Shown here piece after piece: positions 42,929-51,938 of a DNA stretch of 64,000 nucleotides. The notes under the pieces are model-generated. The model saw only the letters and a program-made list of their open reading frames with translations. It made no database searches and had not been told where the DNA came from. Where the stretch lies: NCBI GenBank assembly GCA_023150945.1, contig JAKLJX010000004.1, positions 62,001 to 126,000 of the forward strand. The letters run 5' to 3'. Each line of letters opens with the position of its first letter. The first letter of the stretch is position 1. Source of the stretch: a bacterium (GTDB lineage Bacteria > Zhuqueibacterota > Zhuqueibacteria > Zhuqueibacterales > Zhuqueibacteraceae). Both the position numbers and the translations under genes were made by a program.

Positions 42929-44467
42929 CTACCAACTCAATCCTTTCTCCCCAAAATAATCGTGCAAATCCCTGCGTGCAGCCAGGTTGATTTGCTCTGA
43001 CCAGAGATCAACCGGATTCCAATCATCGGAGAGAACTGGCGCGCGGCGGGTGTCCGGCTCGAAGCGATTGTCCCACGCGTGCACGCGTTGGTAGCTCAGG
43101 CTAGAGCGATAATCGGGATCGGCGTAATTGCGGTCCAGCTCGCGGGTCAGCTCCAGCGGGCGGTCAGCGGCGAGTAGGATCACGTTGCCGAGACGGTCCG
43201 GCGGCTCCGCGATCGGCAAGGCCAGCACATGTTTGAAATGCTGCCGCAGCGTGGCGGCCAGGCTGCGGGTGAGAATGTGATGCCAGCCCACGGTTTCCAC
43301 ATTGATCGCCAGCACGCCGTTTGGCCGCAGCCGCGCCCGCATCAACGCAAAGGCTTCGCGCGTGACGAGATGAAAGGGGATGGAGCTGCTGCCGAACGCA
43401 TCCAGCATAATGGCGTCATAGGCCTGCGGCTGTGTGGTGAGAAACTGCCGGCCATCAGCATGGTGGATATTCGCCTGCGAGGAGTCCAGCGCGAAGTAGC
43501 GCAGCGCCATTTCCGTGACCGCCGGATCGATTTCCACCGCGGCCACGTTCCAGCCGGCGCGCGCAAAGCTCTTGATCACCGAGCCGCCGCCCACGCCGAT
43601 CACCAGCACGTCGCCCGATTCGGCGAAGAGGTTTTTGACGAGGTCCAAAACCGCGACGTAGGGAAAATTCGACTCCAAGAACTCCGGCTCGACGATGGTA
43701 TGAATGCCGCCGTCAATCAGCAGATGCCGGCCGGCTTCAGTTTCCAACACGCGCAATTCCGCGTACGCGCTTTGTTCGACTGCCAGCAACCCGCGCTCCG
43801 GCTGGGCTTGCGCCATCGGCAAAGCGGCGGTCAGGCTTCCGCCCAGCAGCAACAGCAACAGGCTGGCAAGCGCGCCGGCCTTGGAGTTTTTCGCGATGGC
43901 GAAGCCGAAGGCGGCGGTGATCAGCAGCGCCAATCCGATTGCCAGTATCAAACGGCCGACACCAATGTTGGGAATGAGGAAGAAACCGGTGAGCAGCGCG
44001 GAAAGCACGCTGCCAATAGTGGAAAGGGCATAGAGATTCCCCGCGGTGCGGCCCACTTCCTCGAGACTGAGTGCGCGCAGCCGGATGGCATAAGGGCTGA
44101 CCATGCCGAGCAGCGTCAGCGGCGGCGCAAACAGGATGAAGGCGGCGACCAGCACGGCGAAGCGCAAGCCCAGAGGCGCGGCGAGATAAAGCAGCGGCTG
44201 TTTCAACCACGGGATGAGCATCAACCACACGCTGGCCAATGCCAGCAGGCTGCACAGCCGGGTGAGGCGCGGGCCTCGATCCGCCCAGCGGCCGCCCAGC
44301 ACATAGCCAAGGCTGAGCGCCGCCAGCGTCACGGTGATCAGGGCTGACCAGAGAAACAAACTGACCCCATAAAACGGCCCCAGAATGCGCGTGCCCAAAA
44401 TTTCAACTGCCAGAACCGCAGCGCCGGAGACAAACACAACGACGTAGAGGTACCAGTGCTTTAGCAT
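42929..44467 (-). CDS. Membrane-fused spermidine-synthase-like methyltransferase-fold protein
   Basis: A 512-residue protein joining an MFS-like membrane part (about 1-230, seven or more hydrophobic helices) to a spermidine-synthase-fold domain (about 235-480). The latter shows LIDGGIHTIVEPEF, VLVIGVGGGSVIKSFAR, VEIDPAV and YDAIMLDAFGSSSIPFHLVT. These fused proteins are widespread; polyamine synthesis has not been shown for most, and the catalytic Asp region differs from true SpeE. No speD or speA lies nearby. The ATG at 44467 has GGGAG upstream. Confidence 0.85.
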   Translation of the reverse strand: MLKHWYLYVVVFVSGAAVLAVEILGTRILGPFYGVSLFLWSALITVTLAALSLGYVLGGRWADRGPRLTRLCSLLALASVWLMLIPWLKQPLLYLAAPLGLRFAVLVAAFILFAPPLTLLGMVSPYAIRLRALSLEEVGRTAGNLYALSTIGSVLSALLTGFFLIPNIGVGRLILAIGLALLITAAFGFAIAKNSKAGALASLLLLLLGGSLTAALPMAQAQPERGLLAVEQSAYAELRVLETEAGRHLLIDGGIHTIVEPEFLESNFPYVAVLDLVKNLFAESGDVLVIGVGGGSVIKSFARAGWNVAAVEIDPAVTEMALRYFALDSSQANIHHADGRQFLTTQPQAYDAIMLDAFGSSSIPFHLVTREAFALMRARLRPNGVLAINVETVGWHHILTRSLAATLRQHFKHVLALPIAEPPDRLGNVILLAADRPLELTRELDRNYADPDYRSSLSYQRVHAWDNRFEPDTRRAPVLSDDWNPVDLWSEQINLAARRDLHDYFGEKGLSW

Positions 44468-44599
44468 GTGAGAGCTCCCACCTCAGTAGTTCGGCCAGGG
44501 TTTGATGGTTGGCGAATATACATTCGAGGCGGCCGGAAAGCAAACGCCAAAATAAAATCGGCGGTGCAAACGCCGGTGGAGGCAGCCGCCCGGCTGTGC

Positions 44600-45169
44600 T
44601 CAGGAACCGCGCGACGCGGCGGCGTGCAATGTCGGCTTGATGGCCAGCTCGAAAGTCGCCAGAATGCGGCGGACGCCGAGCGTGACTGCGCGGGCGGTCA
44701 AGGTGGCGCCGGTGATGTTGTGAATCTCCTGCTGCGGCCAGAGTTTGTCAGAGAGCAGCTTGCCGCAAAACAGTGCCAGCCAGCGCGGCGGCGGCAGATA
44801 ATCGAGCGGTTCGTAAAAGGCGAGCATTTCGATGCGTTGCACCTGCCCGCTGCGATCGATAACGACCATGAAAATCTCGTCGCGCGTGCGCACCGTGTTC
44901 TTCTCAAAAAAAACGAGCTGCGGTGCGGTACTGCAGGAATCGCTGTAGTAGGTCACCAGCTTGGAAGCGAGCGCGGCGCGGGCAAGCTTCTGAATCTGCT
45001 CGACCTGCTCGTCATGCAGAAACAGGGTGTGTCGCTTGATCCTGGTGCCGGGCGGAAACGCCTGCTGCAGCGCCTGTTCTTGGGTCATCAGCAGTTGCGC
45101 CTGCGCCGGCCGGCCGGCGAGATTCGAGAACAGGAGAAGGGCGGCGAGCAATCCGGTTCGCATCGTCAT
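44600..45169 (-). CDS. Exported FMN-binding-domain protein
   Basis: About 189 residues from the start at 45169 (or 45163). A signal peptide (ending AQAQ) is followed by an FMN-binding domain. The covalent flavinylation motif TGATLTARAV (about 158-167) is intact; the Thr after Ala-Thr/Leu is the site where ApbE attaches FMN by a phosphoester bond. The protein would move electrons in the periplasm or at the surface. It lies 31 bases after a porin gene on the same strand, next to the divergent DtxR/Feo iron genes, which suggests a role in iron reduction. No apbE gene is in the window. Confidence 0.8.
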   Translation of the reverse strand: MTMRTGLLAALLLFSNLAGRPAQAQLLMTQEQALQQAFPPGTRIKRHTLFLHDEQVEQIQKLARAALASKLVTYYSDSCSTAPQLVFFEKNTVRTRDEIFMVVIDRSGQVQRIEMLAFYEPLDYLPPPRWLALFCGKLLSDKLWPQQEIHNITGATLTARAVTLGVRRILATFELAIKPTLHAAASRGS

Positions 45170-45200
45170 GCCGTGAGTACAAAAAGTGAGCAGCTTTCGT

Positions 45201-46487
45201 TCAAAACATGTAGGCGAGCGCGACATTGAGTTGATCGACGGCCGTGCCCGCCTCATTCTTGCGATTGAGATAGTCGGCCTTGCAGGCCACGTTGGGATGC
45301 GGCTTGAATGTGATGCCATAGGCGAGGTTCGTGCGTTCGCTGGCGGCATTGCGGCTGAAACCAGCAGGCACCTCGGCCTGAGTGTCCAGTCTCTCGAATT
45401 GCACGAACGGCATTACAGCGCTCGTTGCGCCCCGGCGGAACAGCGGAAGAATATCATAGGCTGCGGTGAAGTAGAAGCCAGTTTGCTTTTGGCCGATGGA
45501 GCGATTGCCGCTGAGCAGCAGAGCGCGGTTGAGCCTGCCGGCATCAGCGATCGTGGACTGCGCATACAATCCGCGCAGCTCCACGCCGTGGCGGTTGTAC
45601 AGGCCGTGCAGCGCGAACAAGTTCACGCGTGCGCCGATTTCGCGGCCGTCAGGATCAACCAAATCCTGGCCGCTGTTGCCGGTGTAGAAAGAAGCGCCGA
45701 GCTGGATGCCCGCCCAGCCGGTGTATTCCATCCGGCCGGTCAGGCCAAAATCCTCCGCCACGCTCTTCGAGCCGCTCTGCCGGCCGCCGCGAATGCCGCC
45801 TGCCGAGAACTGGCTCGCATTCAGTCCTTCAACGAGATAGACCCGATAGCCCAATCCTGCCGGCACCGATCCCACCAAGCCGATACCATTGGTGCGCCAG
45901 GTCGAAGGAATGATCGCCTGTTCGACCTCCGGCCGCAAACTGCCGTGAAACGTCGGCGGCTCATGCAATTCATTGACGATGCCAACTGGCGGCAACACCA
46001 TGCCCGCCCGCACCGCCACTGCTGATCCAAGCTGTGCTTCGATATAGCCGAACTCCATCGACACTTCACCGTTCTTGCCGGTGCTGCCGTGCTCGACTTC
46101 GATTTCCGAATTGAACACCAGCCGATCGCTGAAGCGGAAGCCGACATAGATGATGTTGCGCAGGTAGTCGATTTCGTCATCTTTCCCGGAGGGGAGAGAG
46201 GCATCGTTTTCCTTGGCAAAGTTTTGATAAGTCACCTCGCCGTAACCCGCCAGCGAAACGCCGGTTTTCTTCAGTTGGTACACCTGCGAAGCCGCCGGCC
46301 CCAGCCCGCGGCGGCTTTCGTATTTGCGCTCGGCAACCTCGCCGAGCTTGGCCTTCTCGATTTCTTCGGCAAGAATATCGATGCGCCGCATCAGCTCGCG
46401 CAGGGTATCCTGCTGTGTTTCTTGGGAATGCAACATCGAGAAGGGGAGAAGAAGAAACAGAACAGCCAAAAGGCGAGACTTGCACAT
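45201..46487 (-). CDS. Outer-membrane porin-like barrel protein
   Basis: A 428-residue protein with signal peptide (about 1-21), an N-terminal coiled-coil-like stretch (about 25-60) and a barrel that starts with LAGYGEVTYQNF and ends in YMF. The C-terminal aromatic residue and alternating polarity are those of porins; it resembles phosphate-selective porin O/P-type or OprB-like proteins of Bacteroidetes-type genomes. GGAGG precedes the ATG. It is the first gene of a two-gene unit with the FMN-binding protein and is divergent from the DtxR-like regulator, which may control it. Confidence 0.8.
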   Translation of the reverse strand: MCKSRLLAVLFLLLPFSMLHSQETQQDTLRELMRRIDILAEEIEKAKLGEVAERKYESRRGLGPAASQVYQLKKTGVSLAGYGEVTYQNFAKENDASLPSGKDDEIDYLRNIIYVGFRFSDRLVFNSEIEVEHGSTGKNGEVSMEFGYIEAQLGSAVAVRAGMVLPPVGIVNELHEPPTFHGSLRPEVEQAIIPSTWRTNGIGLVGSVPAGLGYRVYLVEGLNASQFSAGGIRGGRQSGSKSVAEDFGLTGRMEYTGWAGIQLGASFYTGNSGQDLVDPDGREIGARVNLFALHGLYNRHGVELRGLYAQSTIADAGRLNRALLLSGNRSIGQKQTGFYFTAAYDILPLFRRGATSAVMPFVQFERLDTQAEVPAGFSRNAASERTNLAYGITFKPHPNVACKADYLNRKNEAGTAVDQLNVALAYMF

Positions 46488-46621
46488 CTGGTCTTCCTCC
46501 GGAATTCAATTGTATGAGTTGCACTGCTGTCAAGCTGTATTAGTATTAAATCAAGCGGAATGAATATATGCCAGATCAGAGGTGAAAGCAACATAAATTT
46601 AGCTTATAAAAGAAAAAGTCC

Positions 46622-46650
46622 TTGTTTGACTCTTTCGCTTGCACTATATT
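46622..46650 (+). promoter_or_regulatory. Predicted promoter of the DtxR-like regulator
   Basis: TTGTTT (46622-46627), a 17-base spacer and TATATT (46645-46650). It lies in the AT-rich 270-base gap between the porin gene and the regulator gene. I see no clear palindromic DtxR box near it. Confidence 0.45.
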
Positions 46651-46756
46651 CTGGCGTTTGATTTATAGATCAGTGGCAGCTAATGGCTTAGAAAATATGA
46701 TGGTTGTTGTGGCTGCCGCAACCGCATCCCGAGAATCAAGAGACTGCGAGGTTGCC

Positions 46757-47290
46757 GTGAATACCCAAGTTTGGAAAGAGTTCGATCAGAACGTCATCAG
46801 CCACAGCGGCGCACATCATTTGATGGCGATCGACGGACTGCTGCGCAAGCAGGGTTATGCCCGCGTGACCGACGTGGCGAAAGCGCTCAATATTACGCGG
46901 GGCAGTGCCTCGATCACGCTCAAGGCGCTGAAGGAGAGAGGCTTGGTCGAGGAAGATGAGAATAAATTTCTGCATCTCTCCAAGCTGGGCAATTCGCTGG
47001 CGCAACGGATCGAATCCAAGCGCATCATCTTGCTGAAGTTTTTGCGGGACGTGCTGCACGTTTCGCCCGAACAAGCCGAGATCGACGCCTGCAAAGTCGA
47101 GCACTTGATCAGCACCGAAGCCGGCGAGTTGATGCTCACCTTTCTGAAATTCCTTTTCTCCGGCGACGAGCGCGCCAACGCATTCCTCAAGGCTTTTCAA
47201 AGTTACAAGAATGCTTGTGTCGATATCAACCAGTGCCCGGTTTGTGATGTCGAGTGCTTGTTCAGTGGCGAGATTGCTGGCAAGGGATGA
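46757..47290 (+). CDS. DtxR/MntR-like metal-dependent transcriptional regulator
   Basis: About 177 residues from GTG 46757 with GAGG six bases upstream. A winged HTH (about 20-75: ARVTDVAKALNITRGSASITLKALKERGLVEE) is followed by a dimerisation/metal domain with DACKVEHLIS (about 115-125), as in the DtxR family, where the Glu and His bind Fe(II) or Mn(II). The C-terminus adds a Cys-rich segment, CVDINQCPVCDVECLF. The iron-transport genes feoA and feoB downstream and the porin/FMN operon upstream make iron control likely. A SirR/MarR-type role is the alternative. Confidence 0.82.
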   Translation: MNTQVWKEFDQNVISHSGAHHLMAIDGLLRKQGYARVTDVAKALNITRGSASITLKALKERGLVEEDENKFLHLSKLGNSLAQRIESKRIILLKFLRDVLHVSPEQAEIDACKVEHLISTEAGELMLTFLKFLFSGDERANAFLKAFQSYKNACVDINQCPVCDVECLFSGEIAGKG

Positions 47291-47322
47291 GGTTCGAGTC
47301 TCTTACGTCTGAAGGGTAGCCA

Positions 47323-48066
47323 ATGACTGTGCTTCTCCTTTTCATTCTGTACGCAGTTGGTTTGTCGATGGCGCTGGCGCGCGCCGGATACCGGTCGGGT
47401 GCCACGCGCTCAATTGACGCACCGCCTCAGCATCCGACGCGGCTCTTGATCGTGGGAGCCACCGGTGGAACGGGCCGCCAACTCGTCGCACAGGCGTTGG
47501 AGCGAGGCTTCTGGGTCACTGCCCTGGTGCGGAATCCCGCGCGCCTTCGGTTGGACCATGAGCGCCTGACTGTCATCCCGGGAAACGTGCTCGACACGGC
47601 CTCGCTCGACGCAGCGATGCGCGGCCAAGAGGCGGTTCTCTCCGCCCTCGGCCACAAGCGCTACTTCTATCCGACTCGCATTCTGTCGGAAGGTACCAAA
47701 AACGTCCTGCGCGCGATGGAGACGCAGGGCGTGCGCCGGCTGGTCTGCATGAGTTCGCTGGGTATCGGCGACAGTGCGGGCCGCATGGGCCTCTACTACA
47801 CGTTTTTTGTGATCCCGTTGATCCTGCCTTTCTACTTCTGGGACAAGACGCGCCAGGAACGGGCGATTGCGGGAAGCGGCCTGGACTGGACGATTGTGCG
47901 GCCCGGAGTACTCACGAACGGCAGCACGCGCGGCCGCGTTCGACACGGCGATCGTGTCGGCAATTTCATCTGGACCGTCCGCGTCTCCCGTGCCGACGTG
48001 GCGAACTTCATGATCGATCAGCTTGCCTCGAAAACCTACCTGCGGACGGCGGTAGGCGTAGCATAA
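47323..48066 (+). CDS. NAD(P)-binding NmrA/atypical SDR protein
   Basis: A 247-residue protein with a hydrophobic N-terminal segment (about 3-20) and then a Rossmann fold: LLIVGATGGTGRQLVAQAL (about 43-61), RNPARL, GNVLDTASLDAAMRGQEAVLSALG and VCMSSLGIGDSAGRMG. It belongs to the NmrA/SDR_a5 group of atypical SDRs. It may reduce a small molecule or sense NAD(P)H; the substrate is unknown. It stands between the DtxR-like regulator and feoA, an unusual place, with an AAGGG site before the ATG. Confidence 0.85.
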   Translation: MTVLLLFILYAVGLSMALARAGYRSGATRSIDAPPQHPTRLLIVGATGGTGRQLVAQALERGFWVTALVRNPARLRLDHERLTVIPGNVLDTASLDAAMRGQEAVLSALGHKRYFYPTRILSEGTKNVLRAMETQGVRRLVCMSSLGIGDSAGRMGLYYTFFVIPLILPFYFWDKTRQERAIAGSGLDWTIVRPGVLTNGSTRGRVRHGDRVGNFIWTVRVSRADVANFMIDQLASKTYLRTAVGVA

Positions 48067-48147
48067 GTCGGCAGCCACCCAACAGTGGACGGCGCCTGGC
48101 ACCGCCGCGCGCGACCACAGGAAATGACCTCAAATCAGGAAATGCAT

Positions 48148-48453
48148 ATGATCTCCACAACCGTGATCGAAGCCCGACCTTTCTCCGAGAGCGAAAGACA
48201 TGAGGGCGCGGCGCAATGGCAGCCGCTGGCGCATCTCAAGCCGGGCGAGGAAGGTGTGATTGCCGGCTATCGCGAGGACGTCGGCGAAGACGCGCGTTTG
48301 GCCGAACTGGGCCTGATCTCCGGCGCCGGCGTGCGCATGGTGAAATCCGCGCCGCTGGGCGATCCCTTACAGCTTTCCGTGCGCGGGTTTCACTTGACCA
48401 TCAGCAAGCGCATGGCGCAGGGCATCTGGGTGAAGCGGGAGGCTGGCAAGTAG
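48148..48453 (+). CDS. feoA: FeoA ferrous-iron transport accessory protein
   Basis: A 101-residue SH3-like protein. ATG at 48148 has AGGA eight bases upstream; in-frame ATGs at 48124 and 48142 are less well spaced. The family core is visible: LKPGEEGVIAGY, RLAELGLISGAGVRMVKSAPLGDPLQLSVRGFHLTISKRMAQGI. It lies 107 bases before feoB and acts with it at the inner membrane. Confidence 0.9.
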   Translation: MISTTVIEARPFSESERHEGAAQWQPLAHLKPGEEGVIAGYREDVGEDARLAELGLISGAGVRMVKSAPLGDPLQLSVRGFHLTISKRMAQGIWVKREAGK

Positions 48454-48560
48454 CCCGGCCTTTGCGGTGCCACGCTGGCAATGGCTGGTCAGAGACTTTT
48501 GGTGTGCGATTCCGAGTTTGATGGGCCGGGGTGGAATACTATTAGGTAGGTAACGGAGAG

Positions 48561-50732
48561 ATGTCCACGATCAGCGCCATACAACCTGCAGAAGAAAACA
48601 CCACCCTCACCCGCACCGCGCGCGTGTTGCTGGTGGGCAATCCCAATTCCGGCAAAACCACTCTCTTCAACGCCCTAACGGGCATGCGGCAGAAAGTCGG
48701 GAATTATCCCGGCGTGACTGTCGAGAAAAAAGTCGGCGCTCTCGCAGACGCCGGCGGCCTCAAAGTTGAATTGCATGATCTTCCCGGTTTGTACAGCCTG
48801 ACGGCGCGATCGCTCGACGAGCAAATTGCGGTGGCGGAAATTACGGCCTGGCCCTCGCCTCCGGACCTCATCGTCGTGGTGGCCGACGCCACCAACCTCG
48901 AGCGCAATCTCTATCTCGCCGCGCAGATTCTCGATTTGGGATTGCCCGCGCTGCTGGTGCTGAACATGATCGACGAGGCCGCGCGCCACGCCATTCACAT
49001 CGATAGGGCCGGCCTGCAGCGCAAGCTGGGCGTGGCCGTGCTGCCAGCCTCCGCCAAGAAGGGCACCGGTGTCGCTGCGATTCGCACCGCGATTATCGCG
49101 GCACTGCAACCGGCCGCGGAAACCACCCCAGGCAGTTGGCAAATTCCCACCGCTCTCGCGCAGACGTGCCAGCCGGTGGCCGTTTGGTTTCAAGAAAATG
49201 GCGCGATGAACCGCCGCCGGGCCATGGCCGAAGCGTTGCGCGCAATTTCCGACGAGAACGGATTACAGCGCTGGGCCAAGCATCCTTGCCTATCCGAATT
49301 GCGCCGCTTGGTGAATGCCAGCCGCGCGGCGCTGGAGCAACAGCGTATTCCGTGGCGTCAAACCGAAGCCGCAGCACGTTACGCCTGGGTCGATCAGCTC
49401 ATTGCCGCGAATGTTCGCCATGGCAGCGCCAGCCGCCTGGTGCGCAGCGAAAAGATCGATCGCGTGCTCACCCACCGGTTGCTCGGCCCGCTCATCCTGA
49501 TCGCGGTTCTGCTGTTGATGTTTCAAACCATCTTCACGTGGGCGGAAATCCCCATGGCCCTGATCGAAGACTTCTTCGCGTGGCTGCAGGAGGGGGTGGC
49601 CGCGGCCCTGCCCCAAGGTGTGCTGGCGGATTTGTTGAGCAACGGCGCGATCGCCGGCGTGGGCGCGGTCATCGTGTTTCTGCCGCAGATTCTGCTGCTG
49701 GTCTTCTTTCTCGCGCTGCTGGAAGAGTCCGGCTACCTGGCGCGCGCTGCGTTCATGCTCGACCGCTTTATGGCGAGGATCGGCTTGCAGGGCCATTCCG
49801 TGATCCCGCTGCTCAGCTCTTTCGCCTGCGCCATCCCCGGCATCATGGCGGCGCGCACGATCAAAAACCCGCAGGATCGCTTGATCACGATTCTGGTTGC
49901 GCCGCTGATGAGCTGCAGTGCGCGGCTGCCGGTCTACACGCTTATGATCGGCGCGTTCATCCCCAATGTGCCGCTGCTCGGCTTTCTCTCGCTGCAGGGC
50001 GTAACGTTGTTTGCGATGTATCTGCTCGGCATCGTCACCGCCATCACCGCGGCCTATCTGTTCAAACGCTTTCTCATCAAGGGCCATGCGCAAGCCTTCG
50101 TCATGGAGCTGCCGGCTTACCGCATGCCCTCACCGCGCACAGTGCTGTGGCAAATGTACGAGCGCGCCAAGCTCTTCGTCGTGAATGCTGGCCAGGTCAT
50201 TCTGGCGATTTCGATCGTGCTGTGGTTTTTGGCGAGCTATCCCAAGAGTGATACACCCGCGGCAGATCCGGATGTCGCGGCGCCGCAGCAAATGGCCGCG
50301 GAGGCGGAAATACTGAACACCTATGCCGGCCGCCTGGGAAAATTCATCGAGCCGGCAATCGCGCCCTTGGGTTTTGATTGGAAAATCGGCATCGGTTTGA
50401 TCACCTCATTCGCGGCGCGCGAAGTCATGGTGAGCACGCTGGCAACGATCTACAACGTGCAGGAAGCCGACGAAGCCTCGGTTGATCTGCGCCAAGCCTT
50501 GCAGGCCGAGCGTGATCCCCGGACCGGCGCACCGGTTTACACGCCGCTGGTGGCGCTCTCACTGATGGTTTTCTTCGTACTCGCCTGCCAGTGCATGTCG
50601 ACCGTGGCCATCGTGCGCCGCGAAACCGACACCTGGCGCTGGCCGCTGTTCATGATTGCCTACATGACCGTGCTGGCGTATTTGGGCTCGTTCGCGGTGT
50701 TTCAAGGCGGAAGACTGATCGGATTGGAATGA
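48561..50732 (+). CDS. feoB: FeoB ferrous-iron transporter
   Basis: A 723-residue inner-membrane Fe(II) transporter. The N-terminal GTPase (about 20-190) has all motifs: GNPNSGKTTLFN (G1), YPGVTVEKK (G2), DLPGLYSL (G3), NMIDEA (G4). The membrane part begins near residue 305 (GPLILIAVLLLMFQTIFTW) and includes the two Gate regions, with FACAIPGIMAARTI containing the conserved Cys, and SAREVMVST-like FAAREVMVSTLATIY. The length is normal. CGGAGAG precedes the ATG. A Cys-rich small protein gene starts two bases after the stop. Confidence 0.96.
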   Translation: MSTISAIQPAEENTTLTRTARVLLVGNPNSGKTTLFNALTGMRQKVGNYPGVTVEKKVGALADAGGLKVELHDLPGLYSLTARSLDEQIAVAEITAWPSPPDLIVVVADATNLERNLYLAAQILDLGLPALLVLNMIDEAARHAIHIDRAGLQRKLGVAVLPASAKKGTGVAAIRTAIIAALQPAAETTPGSWQIPTALAQTCQPVAVWFQENGAMNRRRAMAEALRAISDENGLQRWAKHPCLSELRRLVNASRAALEQQRIPWRQTEAAARYAWVDQLIAANVRHGSASRLVRSEKIDRVLTHRLLGPLILIAVLLLMFQTIFTWAEIPMALIEDFFAWLQEGVAAALPQGVLADLLSNGAIAGVGAVIVFLPQILLLVFFLALLEESGYLARAAFMLDRFMARIGLQGHSVIPLLSSFACAIPGIMAARTIKNPQDRLITILVAPLMSCSARLPVYTLMIGAFIPNVPLLGFLSLQGVTLFAMYLLGIVTAITAAYLFKRFLIKGHAQAFVMELPAYRMPSPRTVLWQMYERAKLFVVNAGQVILAISIVLWFLASYPKSDTPAADPDVAAPQQMAAEAEILNTYAGRLGKFIEPAIAPLGFDWKIGIGLITSFAAREVMVSTLATIYNVQEADEASVDLRQALQAERDPRTGAPVYTPLVALSLMVFFVLACQCMSTVAIVRRETDTWRWPLFMIAYMTVLAYLGSFAVFQGGRLIGLE

Positions 50733-50733
50733 G

Positions 50734-50964
50734 ATGAATTGGCAGGAGATCATTGTTTTCAGCATCGTTGTGCTCGCCGGCGTTTCGGCAATTCGCACTT
50801 TTCTGCAGCAATTCGACGCCGGCAGCGCAGCCGAGCCGGCCTGCACGAAGTGCCCGGGTTGCACGCTGGTCCAGCCCGGACGGTCGCGTTTGAGGTCTGT
50901 GCGCCGGCCCGTGCTTTCAACAATAAGAGAACATGCGCATCAGCAAGCCGGGCACACGAAATGA
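50734..50964 (+). CDS. FeoB-associated Cys-rich membrane protein
   Basis: A 76-residue protein with one N-terminal transmembrane helix (EIIVFSIVVLAGVSAI) and a short Cys motif, CTKCPGC. This matches the small FeoB-associated Cys-rich proteins that replace FeoC in many phyla. The ATG lies just past the feoB TGA, so it is translationally coupled. The last 30 residues are basic and may not be conserved. Its role, perhaps holding Fe(II) or stabilising FeoB, is inferred from position. Confidence 0.75.
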   Translation: MNWQEIIVFSIVVLAGVSAIRTFLQQFDAGSAAEPACTKCPGCTLVQPGRSRLRSVRRPVLSTIREHAHQQAGHTK

Positions 50965-51226
50965 GGCGTATTTGCGCATTGTTTCACCTGCGGCGGGAGC
51001 ATGCCCAACTCATCCTCACCAGCGCGGGCACGACAATGGGCGTGGAGCAATCCATTTTTTGAATGACGCCCGCGGCCTCGCTCGTTCCGAACGCAAACCA
51101 CCCGATACCGCACCCAACCTGCCACCTGCACCTGCCTTGCCGTTTTCCTTCCGGCACGTTGAGACTCACGCCTACGATCTCCGGCATCATTCGCGCTTTC
51201 CCTGCCGGCAGATTGAACGAAGCCGC

Positions 51227-51796
51227 TTAACGAAATGACACTTTCTTCCGCAGCGCCACCTGCAGCCGGCTGAGATACTCCTCGCGCGAAATTTCGATGG
51301 CGCCGAACAACCGGAGTGTGGGCGTCATCATCTGCGCGTCGTGCAGCACATAGCCGCGGTTCTTCAAATGTGCGGCCAGATGCGCCAGCGCCACCTTGGA
51401 AGCGTTGGAGACACGAAAGAACATCGATTCGCCGAAAAACGCGCCGTGCAGTGCCACGCCGTACAGCCCGCCGGCCAATCTGCCGTCTTGCCAGGCTTCA
51501 ACACTGTGTGCGTATCCCAACGCGTGCAGGTTTATATAGGAGGTAATGATCTCCTCTGAAATCCAAGTCTCTCTGCGGGCTGCGCAAGCGCGCATCACCA
51601 ACTCGAAGCAGCGATCCATCTGAATCTCGAATTGCCGGCGGTTGAGAACGCGGCGCAGATCGCGTGGAATACGAAAGTCCTGCACTTCGAGAATGGCACG
51701 CGGATTCGCCTCGTACCAGTTGATCTCGCCACTTTCATCCGCCATCGGAAAAATGCCCTGGCTGTACGCCTCGAGTAATGTCTGCGCCGGAATCAT
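51227..51796 (-). CDS. aat: Leucyl/phenylalanyl-tRNA-protein transferase
   Basis: Adds Leu or Phe to N-terminal Arg or Lys of proteins, marking them for ClpAP by the N-end rule. The 189-residue product has the family blocks YSQGIFPMADESGEINWYEANPR (N-terminal, shown in part), FRIPRDLRRVL, HSVEAW and LAGGLYGVALHGAFFGESMF. The length is slightly below that of E. coli Aat (234), mostly because the N-terminus is shorter; this shorter form is common. A ribosome site is weak (gtgaaaagc). No clp gene is close. Confidence 0.93.
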   Translation of the reverse strand: MIPAQTLLEAYSQGIFPMADESGEINWYEANPRAILEVQDFRIPRDLRRVLNRRQFEIQMDRCFELVMRACAARRETWISEEIITSYINLHALGYAHSVEAWQDGRLAGGLYGVALHGAFFGESMFFRVSNASKVALAHLAAHLKNRGYVLHDAQMMTPTLRLFGAIEISREEYLSRLQVALRKKVSFR

Positions 51797-51837
51797 GAAT
51801 GCTTTTCACCGCTGCGATGGGGATCTCCACCTGCCTT

Positions 51838-51866
51838 GACTTTGCCGGCCTGCCTGACTATCTTGC
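51838..51866 (+). promoter_or_regulatory. Predicted promoter of the frameshifted membrane gene
   Basis: TTGACT (51838-51843), a 17-base spacer and TATCTT (51861-51866). It fits the same pattern as the promoters at 13906 and 40986. The gene start is at 51939 with GGAGG upstream. Confidence 0.55.
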
Positions 51867-51938
51867 CGCGCAACTCGAGAGAAATCGCCGCGACGGTGAC
51901 GCCACCGCCGCAGTACTGACGCACAAACGGAGGAAGAG

